From Hemerocallis citrina (lineage: Eukaryota > Streptophyta > Magnoliopsida > Asparagales > Asphodelaceae): DNA of 64,000 nucleotides. A model generated the notes under the pieces. The model ran no database searches. It was given only the letters and a program-made list of their open reading frames with translations, and had not been told where the DNA came from. A program made the position numbers and the translations under genes. The stretch is taken from the NCBI GenBank assembly GCA_017893485.1, contig JACEHZ010000372.1:1612001-1676000 (forward strand), in the 5' to 3' direction. Within the stretch, counting starts at the first letter, position 1. Every line of letters begins with the position of its first letter. This document shows positions 1 to 11,740 of this stretch, piece by piece.

Positions 1-263
1 AGGTGCACAATGTCTTTCATGTGTCTATGCTGAGAGGTTACATTCCAGACCCGAGTCATCATTTGCCTGAAGTGCCGGAAGGTTTGCAGTTAGACCTGAA
101 TTACATCGAGTCTCCTGTTGAGATTGTTGATCGTCGTGAGAAAGTCTTGAGGAATAAGACGATTCCGATGGTCAAGGTAGTCTGGAGAAACCACTTGGTT
201 GAAGAGGCTACTTGGGAATCTGAGGAGAGGATGTTGAAGGACTATCCTGAGCTTTTTGCTTGA
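1..263 (+). CDS. pol: 3' end of chromovirus pol (integrase C-terminus with chromodomain), partial
   Basis: This is the last ~86 codons of a Ty3/gypsy polyprotein whose start lies left of the window; the reading frame enters at base 3 and stops at 261-263. The first residues (HNVFHVSMLRGY) are the usual end of the integrase C-terminal domain, where FHVS-L+ is a hallmark of plant gypsy elements. The last ~45 residues (VKVVWRNHLVEEATWE) are a chromodomain of the Tekay/Del type, with the aromatic W and the EEATWE motif. In this family the chromodomain directs integration towards marked chromatin. A purine-rich tract and an LTR follow within 110 bp, so this is the 3' end of a full or near-full element. 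No break is visible in the part present. Confidence 0.88.
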   Translation, partial: VHNVFHVSMLRGYIPDPSHHLPEVPEGLQLDLNYIESPVEIVDRREKVLRNKTIPMVKVVWRNHLVEEATWESEERMLKDYPELFA

Positions 264-353
264 TTGCATTTTTGTATCTTTTGTTTTTGTTGTGTGTGTT
301 GTATTTTTGTTTTATTTCCTCGCTCTTGATTGTAGTTCCGGGGACGGAACTAT
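264..353 (+). other. short pol 3' untranslated region of the chromovirus
   Basis: T-rich spacer between the pol stop and the polypurine tract. No ORF or repeat is evident. Confidence 0.5.
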
Positions 354-369
354 TCTAAGGAGGGAGTGC
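354..369 (+). other. polypurine tract of the chromovirus
   Basis: The purine-rich run CTAAGGAGGGAGTGC ends exactly where the LTR starts (TGTAATACCC). In LTR retrotransposons this tract primes plus-strand DNA synthesis. Its position against the LTR edge supports the boundary at 370. Confidence 0.7.
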
Positions 370-1854
370 TGTAATACCCTGATTTTTCAATTAATGAGAA
401 ATTATTTATTTTGCACGTGTTGTGCACGTGCAATATTTTGTTGGATTATTTTATCATGATGTGTATGTTTAAATATAATTTTCTCAAATTATTTTAGTAC
501 AAAAAGCCTTCTTTAAAAGCCTTATTTGATTTAACTAAAAAGCCTTTCTTAAAAAGCCCAAAAACATTTTATTTTATTTATTTTTATAAATTATTTTGGC
601 CCAAAAAGAAAGCCCATGAATTAATTAATTTTAATTAAACTTGTCATGTAGAAGACTTTTTTTTAAACAAAATTATTTTTTATACAATTTTAGAATGTAC
701 AAATTTGGCCTAGTTGCATGCACGTGCACTACACGTACACGTGCAATGCACACTTTATTTTTGAGGCCGGGTAGCATTCTTTTGGAGGGAATTTTGATTT
801 TGGGTGTGGAGAACATGGTGGTAGTTTCAAGGAAGTGGGCTGTTCTTGTAACTTCTACTTTGATCTAAACCCTTCATCCAACAACCACCAAGACAATCTT
901 GGCCCTCCATTCCCCTCATTTTTTAGTATAAATACCCCCCCTTCTCATGGCTAACTTTTCATATGCAAAGTGTATTTCTAAGTTATAGTATTATTATTGT
1001 GGGAGTTATAAAAGATAAGAGATTGTGTGGGTTGTGTTGCTTGGAGTGGCCGGCATCATCAAAGAAGCTTTCGGTGTGGACTTGAGGAAGCATTCGGCAT
1101 AGGCTTGGAGGCTTGGAGCTTGAGCGCTTTTGGCTAGGAGGTGGTGCTTTCATCTACAAGGATTCGATTGCTTTTGTTTGTGTTTTCTCTCCAATTGAGG
1201 TGGGTAAAACATTTTATATTTCTAAAGTAGATCCATGCTAATTTTACACCATTAAAGATGCATGAAAAATATTATGAAGAGCCCACTTAAATTGAGTAGT
1301 TAGCATGTGAATTGATTGAAATGTATTGATTAACTTATATGGCTCTAGTGTTAAGATTAAATTGTGTGTAGATTACCCCATGTTTATTATTGTGAAGTTG
1401 TGATAGTGATTAAATTAAATTAAGAGTGTTGTTATTATGATTAGAGACATAATGTACACTTGTTAATTGTGATAGATGGACTTTCATGTTGATATGAATG
1501 TGGACTATGGAAATCATATGTGATGGTTGAATTAAGAACTAATATCAGTAAATTTTCTCCATGAAATTATTTAATAAAAAGACTAGTAGATTGATTGTAT
1601 GGCAATGTCGAAAAATGCAATAATGTATTTTAATAAATAAATTTTGGGTTTTGTATGTGAAATTACATTTCATTAGTACCAAAAAAGTATATTATTTTAC
1701 TGATAAGAACTTATATGATTGAGAATCTAATCTGGAAGTTTTTAGAAAATTTTATCAAAGCAATAAGCAACTATGGCTATTTGAATGCCGAGTTATTATC
1801 AAAACAGTACGAATATACCATATAAGAAATTTTAATTGGGTTAGTGACAACCCG

Positions 1855-1935
1855 AGCCAGTGGCTCAGGTGGTTTGGACCCCGGTTGGCTTCTCTGTGTC
1901 GCACGGTTCGAATCCCAGGCCGAACACTTCTTTTG
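1855..1935 (+). other. tRNA-like Pol III promoter module inside the LTR (first copy)
   Basis: A box matching the Pol III A-box consensus (TGGCTCAGGTGG, 1861-1872) is followed 32 bp later by a B-box (GGTTCGAATCC, 1905-1915) and a TTTT tract at 1931-1934. Spacing and terminator fit a tRNA-derived SINE head or tRNA relic. I could not fold a full cloverleaf with a paired acceptor stem, so it is not called a tRNA. Activity is unknown. Confidence 0.5.
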
Positions 1936-2009
1936 TTAATTTACCCTAAAAACAGTAAGCAGCGAACCTAAGGTTCATATAAACCCCAGTCACCCTATAG
2001 ACGTGTTCA

Positions 2010-2100
2010 GCGATCGGCCTAGTGGTTGGGCTCTGTGCTGTCTTGGTGTGGCGCCTGGTTCGATTCTTGCCTTCGGCATATTGGAAAAAATATTTTTTTG
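2010..2100 (+). other. tRNA-like Pol III promoter module inside the LTR (second copy)
   Basis: A-box-like TCGGCCTAGTGG (2014-2025) is followed by the B-box GGTTCGATTCT (2057-2067) and a seven-T run at 2093-2099. The order and spacing match the copy ~150 bp upstream, but the sequence between the boxes differs. The two may be separate SINE-head captures or a diverged duplication. Confidence 0.45.
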
Positions 2101-3656
2101 GGTGTTTTTGAAGTCCAAAAATTACGAAATAAATATGATAATTCTCATAAAAATACAAGGAATTTTCTAAGAGTGATTTGGGTATTTTTAGAATGAAATA
2201 CAATATGGTTTGTGAATAAAAAGGCATAAATGGAGCTTTGGTTATGAGATATACACTTGTGGATTTTATAACTTATAAAGATAGGCTATTATAAAGTAAT
2301 TGGCATAAGTGCTTGTGGCGTGACATGATTTTGTTTATTTTCATTATAAGTATTGTGCAAGATATGAAATATGAAGGTTGAAATGTGATTTTATGAAGTT
2401 GTATAAATTCATGTATAGTTATGAAATTAAAACCATGATTTTATGAAAGAGGAAAAGAAATTGTTGGCTATAAGTATGAATTGTTTCGTTATGAACTCGT
2501 GAATTAAAAGTATCATCGTGGACTTGTGAATAAAGTGTAATCATGAATTGAAAAAGAATGAGTATAAAAACTCGACATGGAAATTGTCAGGAGTTAAAGA
2601 TTGTGAAATGAAATTTGAAATAGAGTAGCTAAGTCTCCCCGGCATTGAGAAAAATGAATTGAATTGAAATTAGACCAAGGTTGGTCATGATGAAACAAAT
2701 GAATAAGTCCGGTTGATGGAGAGGCTAACTCTAGTGATTATTTTGTTCATGATTTTTAAATAAAAACTAAGGACTAGTACATAGTGGAGACGTGATGAAA
2801 GTAGAAGAAAAACACGAGTATGGGGGCCATCGGATAGCGGTGTGAGAGCGATTCACAGGTTGCCTGCTTGATGCGTCAAGACAGTGCGTGGGCGCTACTC
2901 CGGAATTATCGTCCCGGTGGCGACGCTCGTGGGATGTTCGAGTGGCTATGGGTGGTGCCATTGTTCCATGGCGGAGGCTGAATTGTCCATAGGTTGCCTG
3001 CTCGATGCGTCGTGACAGTGCGTGGGATTCCCCTCCAGGCTGCCTGGGCATGGGCTCATAGATCATAGGACATCTAAGACACTACCGTAGTTACAGTAGT
3101 AGTTTAAGGCATAACGGGGGATTGAACCCTATCAAGATGAAGAACGAATAAGGGCTTGCCCTCGGACCTATGTAGTATGGGATGCATAGAATCCGAACAA
3201 GTGCGCATTAGTGTCATATAACATAATTAACTGCATTAAGGAATAAGTGCACAATCACAACACGACATCAATAGGGTAGCCCCTTTAGTTTGAATGTGAC
3301 AAGTTTGTGTTTGCTAAATATGAAATGTTAAGTTATACTATTTCCGGCAAAGCGAGGACGGCCGTGTATAATGTTCGTCGGTTGAATAAACTGACGTACC
3401 CACAGTCTTACATGCAGGTAAATGACTTGTTAAAGATTAAAAGAGGATGGATGCTTAAAAGATTGTATCATGCTGTTGTACTTTATTTCAAATGTTGTAA
3501 AATTTACTTCCGCTGTGCAAAAGAAAGATGTAATTATGATGTAAACTCTGATGTATGATGAAAAGTTTTAATTTCCCTGTAAAATTGTACTAAAGAAAGT
3601 GAAAAGATCCTGTAGAACATCTCGAATTCAGTGTATTTGGGATTCGGGGCGTTACA

Positions 3657-4089
3657 GCCACGTCAGCCCTATACCGCCCGACTTTCCACCGCTTCAGCCA
3701 ATCGGGTAACCGGGTCCGGCCCAGCCCCAAACGGGTCTAGACCCGATTAGAAACTCCTATAAATACCAGGCCCTCTCCTTTCTTAAAAGGTAATCAATCT
3801 TTTCTCCACAAAACCCTAGTTACTGTTGCTATATCCTAAGTGACTGACTAGATCGTCGGAGGGTCTGCCACCGGGACCAACCCCGGTATTTCGAGACCGT
3901 CTGCAGGTACACCAGACCTCGGATCCGAGCCACCTGATCCGAGCCCAGACATCCACCTCACTCCAGCCTGTCGCAGGTACCGCTCGGCCAGCCGAGGGTC
4001 GCCTCTGAAGAAGCTTTCTCCTTCAATACAAATCGAGTAAGAACTCACACCTGGTGCAACCACACGTCTCCCAGAAACAAACCGCATCA
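3657..4089 (+). repeat. 5' LTR of element A, 433-bp remnant
   Basis: Matches 18353-18785 with a single visible substitution. It holds a TATAAATA box at 3758-3765 and the motif GGTAATCAATCTTTT starting 31 bp downstream (3789), where R should begin. A perfect hairpin lies at 3870-3887 (stem ACCGGG/CCCGGT, six-base loop). The end ...CGCATCA meets the primer site. The left edge is the chromovirus insertion; GCCAC (3657-3661) should be its target duplication. Confidence 0.88.
3758..3765 (+). promoter_or_regulatory. TATA box of the element A LTR promoter
   Basis: CCTATAAATACC context. The same box occurs at 18454-18461 in the 3' LTR and, on the minus strand, in the LTRs of B (20556-20563, 34640-34647) and C (41253-41260, 42735-42742, 56793-56800, 58275-58282). 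It drives the genomic gag-pol RNA. Confidence 0.75.
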
Positions 4090-4092
4090 GGT

Positions 4093-4110
4093 TGGCGCCG
4101 TCTGTGGGAA
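4093..4110 (+). other. primer-binding site of element A
   Basis: TGGCGCCGTCTGTGGGAA lies 3 bp after the LTR end. The first nine bases are complementary to the 3' end of plant tRNA-Asp, as in many Tat elements; the rest matches poorly. The same site occurs in B, C and the captured fragment in C. Confidence 0.8.
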
Positions 4111-4169
4111 AGCTACTTCGGAACCCGACCCGAGTACTACCGCCGAGGTACCTCGATCACCGAACTCCT

Positions 4170-7100
4170 ATGGCCTCCAAAGGCAAGGGGGCTGCGTCCT
4201 CCGTCAACCGACGAGACACACTCCCATCAAATACCAACGTCGGGCCGCGCACATCAAAGCATAGGGCCTCCCGTCAGGGGTCCCAGCGGGCCCCCACTCC
4301 TCCAATCCAACCTGACCTTCGAGGGGTAATCTCCAGTCGGCACGCTGACCGCAGTAGGGAAAGGGCCGCTTCCAACTCGGCCCCGAACCGTCCTAGGCCA
4401 CCGTCAGAAGAACGAAGGCCAGCACTCAGCCGAGTCGGGAGGCAACCTCCGGTCCAACCGGCCCGAGCTGAGGGAGCTCCTGTTACTCAGCAGGAGTTCC
4501 AGGATTTCCGAAGGGAGATCCTTGGGGCTCTCCAACGGGCCCCCAGGGAGGAAGCACGCCGTTCCCAAACCAGGTTAGACGCTGAGGCCAGCGTCTCTCG
4601 CTCCTCAACAATCCAGCCCGAAGCCGAGGGCGTGCTCCTAAGGCGCCTCCAAGAAATGGAGGACCGAATCGATCATATGGGCGACGGTGTCGGAGCCGGT
4701 CAGGGGTACAAACCTGTCCGACCCCCCTTTTCCGCCCTCATTATCCAAGCAGAAATTCCCCGGAACTTCCGACCCCCACAGTTCGAGACCTATAACGGCG
4801 AAGGGGATCCTGCTGATCACATGGAGGGTTTCAAAACCCTCATGATGATTCACAGCGCATCGGATCCTCTGCTGTGTCGGGCTTTTCCTGCCACCCTTCG
4901 GGGTCCGGCTCGTGAGTGGTTCTCAAAACTCGCCCCCGGCTCCATTTACTCCTTTGATCAACTGGAAGGCAATTTCCTCGCCCATTTTGTAACTAGCCGG
5001 AAGGCTGAAAGAACGAGCGCCTCCTTACTGGGGCTCAGGCAGGAAGGGGGGGAATCACTCAGGGCGTTTGTCCGGAGATTCACGACGGAAGCAAGGTCAG
5101 TCTCCTCTCTCGATCCGGGCGTCGCCTCCGCGGCATTTCGGCACAACGTCCGTCATGGACAGCTGAAAGCTTCTCTGGCAAAGAAACCCCCGATCGATTT
5201 TCCCGACCTCCTCAACCGAGTCGAGAAGTACATCAGGGCAGAGGAAGCCCTAAACCCCGACGAATCCAAAGAAGCACTCGGGAAAGGGAAGCGGAAGGCC
5301 GAGGAAGTCGAGCCTCCAAAAAAGGCTCCAAGGGACGGGGGCACCATGAAGAAGGTACCACCGGTTCCTCGCTTCGAAAGATATACCCCACTCACGCAAA
5401 ATGTGTCCTCCATACTCCTGGCGATCGAGGACAGAGACCTCGTTCAGTACCCCCCTCGACCGTCCAACAACACTAGCAAGAAAAGGGATCAGCGGTTCTA
5501 CTGCCGCTTCCACCGAGACAACGGACACGACACAGATCACTGCCGTGCCCTGAAGGATGAAATCGAGGCCCTGATTCAGCGAGGATACCTCCGGGAGTAT
5601 AAGAGGGATGATGCTCGGGCGCAAAGGGACACGAGGAACAGGAGAACCTCACCTCCTCCTCGAGCTCCCCTACAGCTCCCCAGGCAAGAGCAGGAGCTGG
5701 AAGAACCGGACGACCAACCCATACTACACTGCGTCCACGGAGGGCCCATGGGAGGGGATTCTAACACCTCCCGTAAGGCGTTCATCCGGGACGTTAACGC
5801 CATCCAAGGACCCCTCACTCCTCAAATCCAACCACTCCCCGTCTCCTTCTCGGGTGACGACCTGGAGGGGGTTCGGCTCCCACACTGCGACGCCCTCGTA
5901 ATCAATCTCAGCATGGCAAACTTTGATGCTCGGCGGATCCTGGTAGACAACGGGAGCTCGGTCAACATTCTGTTCCTCGATGCTTTCGAGAACCTAAAGC
6001 TCCCCCGAAGCAGACTTAAGCCGGCAGGATACACCCTGCACGGATTTTCCGGAGTTCCGGTGACAATCGAGGGGATCGTCACGCTGGATGTCACGGCGGG
6101 CACGGCCCCGAATCGGAGAACCGAGTCGATGGACTTCATGGTTGTCAACATCAAGGCAGCCTATAATGCCATACTCGGCCGACCGGGCCTATGCTCCCTC
6201 CAGGCTGTTCCCTCGGCCTACCATCAGAAGATGAAGTTCCCTACCAGTACCGGGGTAGGAGTGGTCCGAGGGAACCAAGAAGCCGCTCGCTCCTGTTATA
6301 TGACAGCAATAGGAAGCGGAGTGCTTCCCCTCGACGCCGTGGAGATGCAGCCCCAAAGGACCCAGCCAGAGCCGGAGTCGGCAGACGAGCTGGAGGATAT
6401 CTCCTTCGAGGCAGAGGATTCATCGAAACAATTTCGAATAAGTCGCTCCCTCGCGCCTCGCCTCAAGTCCGACCTCATCACCTGCATCCGGCACAATGTC
6501 GATCTGTTTGCCTGGAAGCCCTCTGACATGCCGGGAATCTCCGAGGAACTCATCATGCATAAACTCAGCGTGATCCCCGGCTCGAAACCAGTGGTACAGA
6601 AGCGACGCAAGTTCGCGCCAGAGCGACAACAGGCGGTTAATGCGGAGGTCGATAAACTCCTTGCCGCGCGCTTCATCCAGGAGGTCAGCTACCCCGAGTG
6701 GCTGGCAAACGTCGTCATGGTGAAGAAGGCGAGCGGGAGCTGGAGGATCTGCATTGATTTCACGGATCTCAACAAGGCGTGCCCAAAGGACCCATTCCCC
6801 CTTCCCAGGATCGATGCTCTCGTCGATGCAACATCGGGTCACGAGCTCCTATCCTTCATGGACGCGTTTTCAGGCTACAACCAGATCCGCATGTTCCCCC
6901 CCAACATCGCCAAGACGTCCTTCGTCACGGACCAGGGGCTCTATTGCTACAGAGTCATGCCATTCGGGCTTAAGAACGCCGGGGCCACATACCAGAGGCT
7001 CGTCAACCGGGTCTTCAAGGAACAGATCGGGCGCAATATAGAAGTGTATGTGGATGACACACTCGTCAAGAGCCGGCGGGGAGAGGATCACGTAGCCGAT

Positions 7101-9614
7101 CTGGAGGAGGCCTTTGGGGTACTTCGGACACATAACATGAGGCTTAACCCGAGCAAATGCGCCTTCGGCGTCTCCGCGGGAAAGTTTCTCGGGTTCATTA
7201 TCAGCCAAAGGGGAATCGAAGCGAACCCCGAAAAGATCCAAGCAATCCTAGACATGGCCCCTCCGAGGAACATCAAAGAAGTCCAACGGCTGACTGGGAG
7301 ACTGGCGGCCATCGGCCGTTTCCTCGCCAAATCCGGAGAGAAGTCTCTTCCCTTCTTCAAAGCCCTGCGAGGCACCGACGGGTTCGAGTGGGGAGTACAG
7401 CAGCAAGAGGCCTTCGCCCAGTTAAAGGAATACCTCGCGAACCCACCTCTTCTCAGCAAGCCCGAACCAGGAGAGCCACTCTGGCTCTACCTATCAGCCT
7501 CGGAGAAAGTGCTCAGCGCCGTTCTCGTTCGGGAGGAAGAGGGATCACAGAAGCCTGTATACTACGTCAGCAAGGTCTTGCTCGATGCCGAGACCAGGTA
7601 CTCTCGGATGGAGAAAGTAGCGTACGCCCTGGTCATGGCCGCGCGAAAACTCCGTCCATACTTTCAATCTCATTCTGTCCAAGTGCTGACGGACCAACCC
7701 CTGAAGGCGGTACTCTACAAACCAGAAAGCTCGGGTCGACTCATGAAATGGTCGATTGAGCTCAGCCAATATGACATTGGCTATCAGCCCAGAACAGCAA
7801 TCAAGGGGCAGGCGCTGGCAGAGTTCATTACGGAGTGCACTATCTCCGAGCACCCTGCAAACACGGAGAGCGACCAGACGTGGGAAGTTTACGTCGATGG
7901 TTCCTCCTGCAAGGCAGGCAGCGGAGCAGGCATCATCCTCCGAGGCCCAGACGGTTTTCTTCTGCAGTATTGCCTTCGCCTCAACTTCCCGGCCTCTAAC
8001 AACGAGGCCGAATACGAGGCAATGATCGCTGGGCTCACCCTGGCTCATCAAGCCGGTGCCAAACAGATCAGGGCTTTCAGCGACTCCCAGCTCGTGGTCA
8101 ACCAAATCACCGGGGAGTACGAGGCCCGAGACGATCGCATGGTTCGTTACCGAGCTGTAGTTCAACGCCTACTCTCGTCCTTCGACGAGTCGGCTGTTTT
8201 GAGGATCCCTCGGGAGCAGAACGTCCAGGCTGACGCTCTGTCAAAATTGGCATCCTCTTCCTTCGAAGGTCTCGACCGCACGGTCCTGATCGAGGTCATG
8301 CTAAAACCCAGTATCGACATCCCGGAGGTCCTGGGCATCGAAGATGGAGCGCCCCCCGAAGACTGGACAACTCCAATTAGGCGATTTCTCGTCAAGGGAG
8401 AGCTCCCGGAAGACCGAGCCGAAGCGAGAAGAGTCCTGTCCCGAGCGGAAAGGTTCACAATGATCGACTCAACACTCTTCAAAAGGTCCTACACAACCTC
8501 GGATGGACGACCTTATCTCCGCTGCCTCACTGCCAGTGAAGCCGAATATGCTCTCAAAGAATTACACGAGGGGATTGGCGGGTGCCACATGGGAAGTCGT
8601 TCGCTCGCGCGAAAGGCTTTTAACCACGGGTACTACTGGCCCACCATGCTGCAGGACGCTCTAAATCTAGTCAAAAAGTGTGGCCCCTGTCAAAGATTCT
8701 CCCCCATCAAGAGGGTTCCTCAAGCAAACCTACGATCCATGGCCAGTCCAACCCCCTTTGCAATGTGGGGGATGGATCTGGTAGGCCCTTTTCCCAAGGC
8801 AACGGGGCAACGAAAGTTCCTTATAGTTGCCATCGACTACTTCACCAAATGGATCGAGGCGGAGCCACTAGTTACGATCACCGAGCAGCAGACTCAACAA
8901 TTCTTCTGGAAGCACATTATCTGTCGGTTCGGGATCCCCCAGGTGCTCGTTACGGATAACGGGACCCAGTTTGCAGGCAAGCATTTCCGCAAGTTCTGCG
9001 AAGACCTCGGCATCCAGCAGCGCTTCTCTTCGGTATGCCATCCCCAATCCAACGGACAGGCAGAGAACGCGAACCGTCAGATCCTCGATGGACTCAAGAA
9101 GCGACTCGATAATTCCTCCAAGGGGCTATGGGTCGACGAGCTACCGAGCGTTCTCTGGGCCCATTGAACAACAAAAAGAATCCCGACAGGGGAGTCACCC
9201 TTCAACTTAACGTACGGTGCTGAGGCCGTCATTCCCTTGGAAATAGGTATCCCCTCTCCCCGAATTATGGCTTATGACGAAACAAGCAACTCCATGCAAC
9301 TGCGAGCAGACCTGGACCTCATTGACGAGGTCAGGGAGAAGTCATCCATCAGAAGGAACATTTATCAGCAAAGAATCGAGAGGTTCTATAACAAGAAGGT
9401 GCGCCCAACAAACATTGCTCTCGGAGATCTTGTCCTCCGGAAACTGGCGGTTTCCAATCCCGGCCAGAAAAGGAAGTTGGCACCAAACTGGGAGGGCCCT
9501 TATAAGGTTTCAGAGGTCGTACGACCGGGTACCTATCGCCTGATCGACACCGATGGCAAGCCTGTCAAGAGGCCCTGGAATGCGGAACACTTGATCAAGT
9601 TCTTAGGAGAATAG
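4170..9614 (+). pseudogene. gag-pol: gag-pol of element A, one premature stop
   Basis: A single frame runs from ATG 4170 to a stop at 9612-9614 and is broken only by TGA at 9165-9167. The start is chosen because the captured gag at 42325 begins with the same MASKGKGAASSVN. The order is: gag capsid region (~4780-5260); CHHC zinc knuckle (CX2HX4HX4C, ~5500-5545); protease with DNGSS (~5945); reverse transcriptase with YVDD (~7047-7058; next residue T where B and C have M); retroviral-type RNase H (~7480-7800); archaeal-like RNase H with YVDGSS (~7890-8240); integrase HHCC finger (~8560-8690); DDE core (MDLVGPF ~8770, TDNGTQF ~8953, E ~9063). The stop lies ~33 codons after the catalytic E and replaces an arginine codon (CGA to TGA, a CpG transition). 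The truncated product keeps the catalytic core but loses the integrase C-terminal region. Confidence 0.92.
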
Positions 9615-9793
9615 CCTCCATGTAAAACGTAATTCTAAAAACGGCACGTTGGGCCTTGTCTTTTGTAAAGTCCTGTAAACGGCACGTCGTGCCTAGACTT
9701 GTCTGTAACAAGCGTATATTGTAAACACCAGCTTTCTTAGAAACAAGCTTATGACTCCAATTCTTGTAAACAGATGAAGGACCCCTCACAAAA
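9615..9793 (+). other. pol 3' flank of element A
   Basis: Non-coding spacer with short dispersed repeats (two copies of a CGGCACGT motif) leading into the 55-bp array. Nothing else is seen. Confidence 0.5.
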
Positions 9794-10525
9794 CTCGTCA
9801 CTCGGATGAAATCGCGAGCCCAAACACGCTTCTCTTACAAGCGTGGGTCTCGTCACTCGGATGAAATCGCGAGCCCAAACACGCTTCTCTTACAAGCGTG
9901 GGTCTCGTCGCTCGGATGAAATCGCGAGCCCAAAACACGCTTCTCTTACAAGCGTGCGTCTCGTCGCTCGGATGAGACCGCGAGCCCAAACACGCTTCTC
10001 TTACAAGCGTGAGTCTCGTCCCTCGGATGAAATCGCGAGTCCAAACACGCTTCTCTTACAAGCGTGGGGCTCGTCGCTCGGATGAAATCGCGAGCCCAAA
10101 CACGCTTCTCTTACAAGCGTGGGTCTCGTCGCTCGGATGAAATCGCGAGCCCAAACACGCTTCTCTTACAAGCGTGCGTCTCGTCGCTCGGATGAGACCG
10201 CGAGCCCAAACACGCTTCTCTTACAAGCGTGAGTCTCGTCCCTCGGATGAAATCGCGAGTCCAAACACGCTTCTCTTACAAGCGTGGGGCTCGTCGCTCG
10301 GATGAAATCGCGAGCCCGAACACGCTTCTCTTACAAGCGTGGGTCTCGTCGCTCGGATGAAATCGTGAGCCCAAACACGCTTCTCTTACAAGCGTGCGTC
10401 TCGTCGCTCGGATGAGACCGCGAGCCCAAACACGCTTCTCTTACAAGCGTAGGGCTCGTCCCTCGGATGAGACCGCGTGTCCAAACACACTTCTCTCACA
10501 AGCGTGGGACTCGGCTCGAATCGCC
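9794..10525 (+). repeat. tandem array, 55-bp unit, ~13 copies (pol side of the antisense genes, element A)
   Basis: CTCGTC(A/G)CTCGGATG recurs every 55 bp (9794, 9849 and onwards), each followed by a variant of CGCGAGCCCAAACACG and CTTCTCTTACAAGCGT. Copies are ~90% alike. The unit is recognisably related to the array at ~15310-16150 on the other side of the antisense genes, in the same direction. Arrays of this kind in the 3' part of Tat elements are a known source of satellite DNA. Confidence 0.9.
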
Positions 10526-10526
10526 C

Positions 10527-11740
10527 TTCCACGAGAACATGTCCAGGAGCTCGGCTCCGACCCCGAGCAGGGCGGGAGTCCCCTCCGGGGGCTCCACGAC
10601 CTAAGCGCTCGGCGGCGGGGCTACGCTACGCCTGCAATTGTCTTTCTCACCGTTGTGGGGGCTCGGCACCCGTCCCTCGCTCGGTTTGACCCCCTCGGAG
10701 GCCATCAACCGAGACTCGAGGCGACATTCGCCAGCCACTCCCGCACCGTCTCTCCACGAGAACATGTCCAGGAGCTCGGTTCCGACCCCGAGCAGGGCGG
10801 GAGTCCCCTCCGGGGGCTCCACGACCTAAACACTCGGCGGCGGGGCTACGCTACGCCTACAATTGTCTTTCTCACCGTTGTGGGGGCTCGGCACCCGTCC
10901 CTCGCTCGGTTTGACCCCCTCGGAGGCCATCAACCGAGACTCGAGGCGACATTCGCCAGCCACTCCCGCACCGTCTCTCCACGAGAACATGTCCAGGAGC
11001 TCGGTTCCGACCCCGAGCAGGGCGGGAGTCCCCTCCGGGGGCTCCACGACCTAAGCACTCGGCGGCGGGGCTACGCTACGCCTGCAATTGTCTTTCTCAC
11101 CGTTGTGGGGGCTCGGCACACGTCCCTCGCTCGGTTTGACCCCCTCGGAGGCCATCAACCGAGACTCGAGGCGACATTTGCCAGCCACTCCCGCACCGTC
11201 TCTCCACAAGAACATGTCCAGGAGCTCGGCTCTGACCCCGAGCAGGGCGGGAGTCCCCTCCGGGGGCTCCACGACCTAAGCGCTCGGCGGCGGGGCTACG
11301 CTACGCCTGCAATTGTCTTTCTCACCGTTGTGGGGGCTCGGCACCCGTCCCTCGCTCGGTTTGACCCCCTCGGAGGCCATCAACCGAGACTCGAGGCGAC
11401 ATTCGCCAGCCACTCCCGCACCGTCTCTTCACGAGAACATGTCCAGGAGCTCGGTTCCGACCCCGAGCAGGGCGGGAGTCCCCTCCGGGGGCTCCACGAC
11501 CTAAGCACTCGGCGGCGGGGCTACGCTACGCCTGCAATTGTCTTTCTCACCGTTGTGGGGGCTCGGCACACGTCCCTCGCTCGGTTTGACCCCCTCGGAG
11601 GCCATCAACCGAGACTCGAGGCGACATTTGCCAGCCACTCCCGCACCGTCTCTCCACAAGAACATGTCCAGGAGCTTGGCTCCGACCCCGAGCAGGGCGG
11701 GAGTCCCCTCCGGTGGGGCTCCCCTACCTAAACGCTCGGC
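10527..11740 (+). repeat. tandem array, 225-bp unit, ~5.4 copies
   Basis: Units start near 10529, 10754, 10979, 11204, 11429 and 11654 with CACGAGAACATGTCC or a one-base variant and differ by a few bases. Because 225 is a multiple of three and the unit lacks stops in some frames, the array holds a long open frame and many short ones. These are artefacts of periodicity, not genes. Confidence 0.93.

Larger units (their letters stand above)
370..3656 (+). mobile_element. 3' LTR of a Tekay/Del-type chromovirus (3287 bp)
   Basis: The LTR begins TGTAATACCC and ends GGGGCGTTACA, an inverted terminal pair. The same termini bound a related solo LTR at 36158-40345 that has a perfect target-site duplication, which fixes the edges. 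A TATAAATA box lies at 927-934, so transcription should start near 960. Several ACGT/G-box motifs (CACGTG) lie in 410-750. A diverged tandem duplication of ~136 bp lies at about 2855-3030. Two tRNA-like promoter modules are listed separately. The LTR shares its 3' part (about 3130-3430) with the solo LTR. The sequence immediately right (GCCAC) belongs to the LTR of element A, so this chromovirus inserted there. Short ORFs inside are not credible genes. Confidence 0.88.

Noticed and set aside
1855..2100. Functional tRNA genes
   Set aside because: A- and B-boxes are present but I could not pair an acceptor stem or define an anticodon arm, so only 'tRNA-like' is claimed.
10394..11731. 445-codon open frame in element A
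   Set aside because: It lies wholly in the 55-bp and 225-bp tandem arrays. The 225-bp period is a multiple of three, so a stop-free frame repeats itself. No domain; equally long frames appear on both strands.
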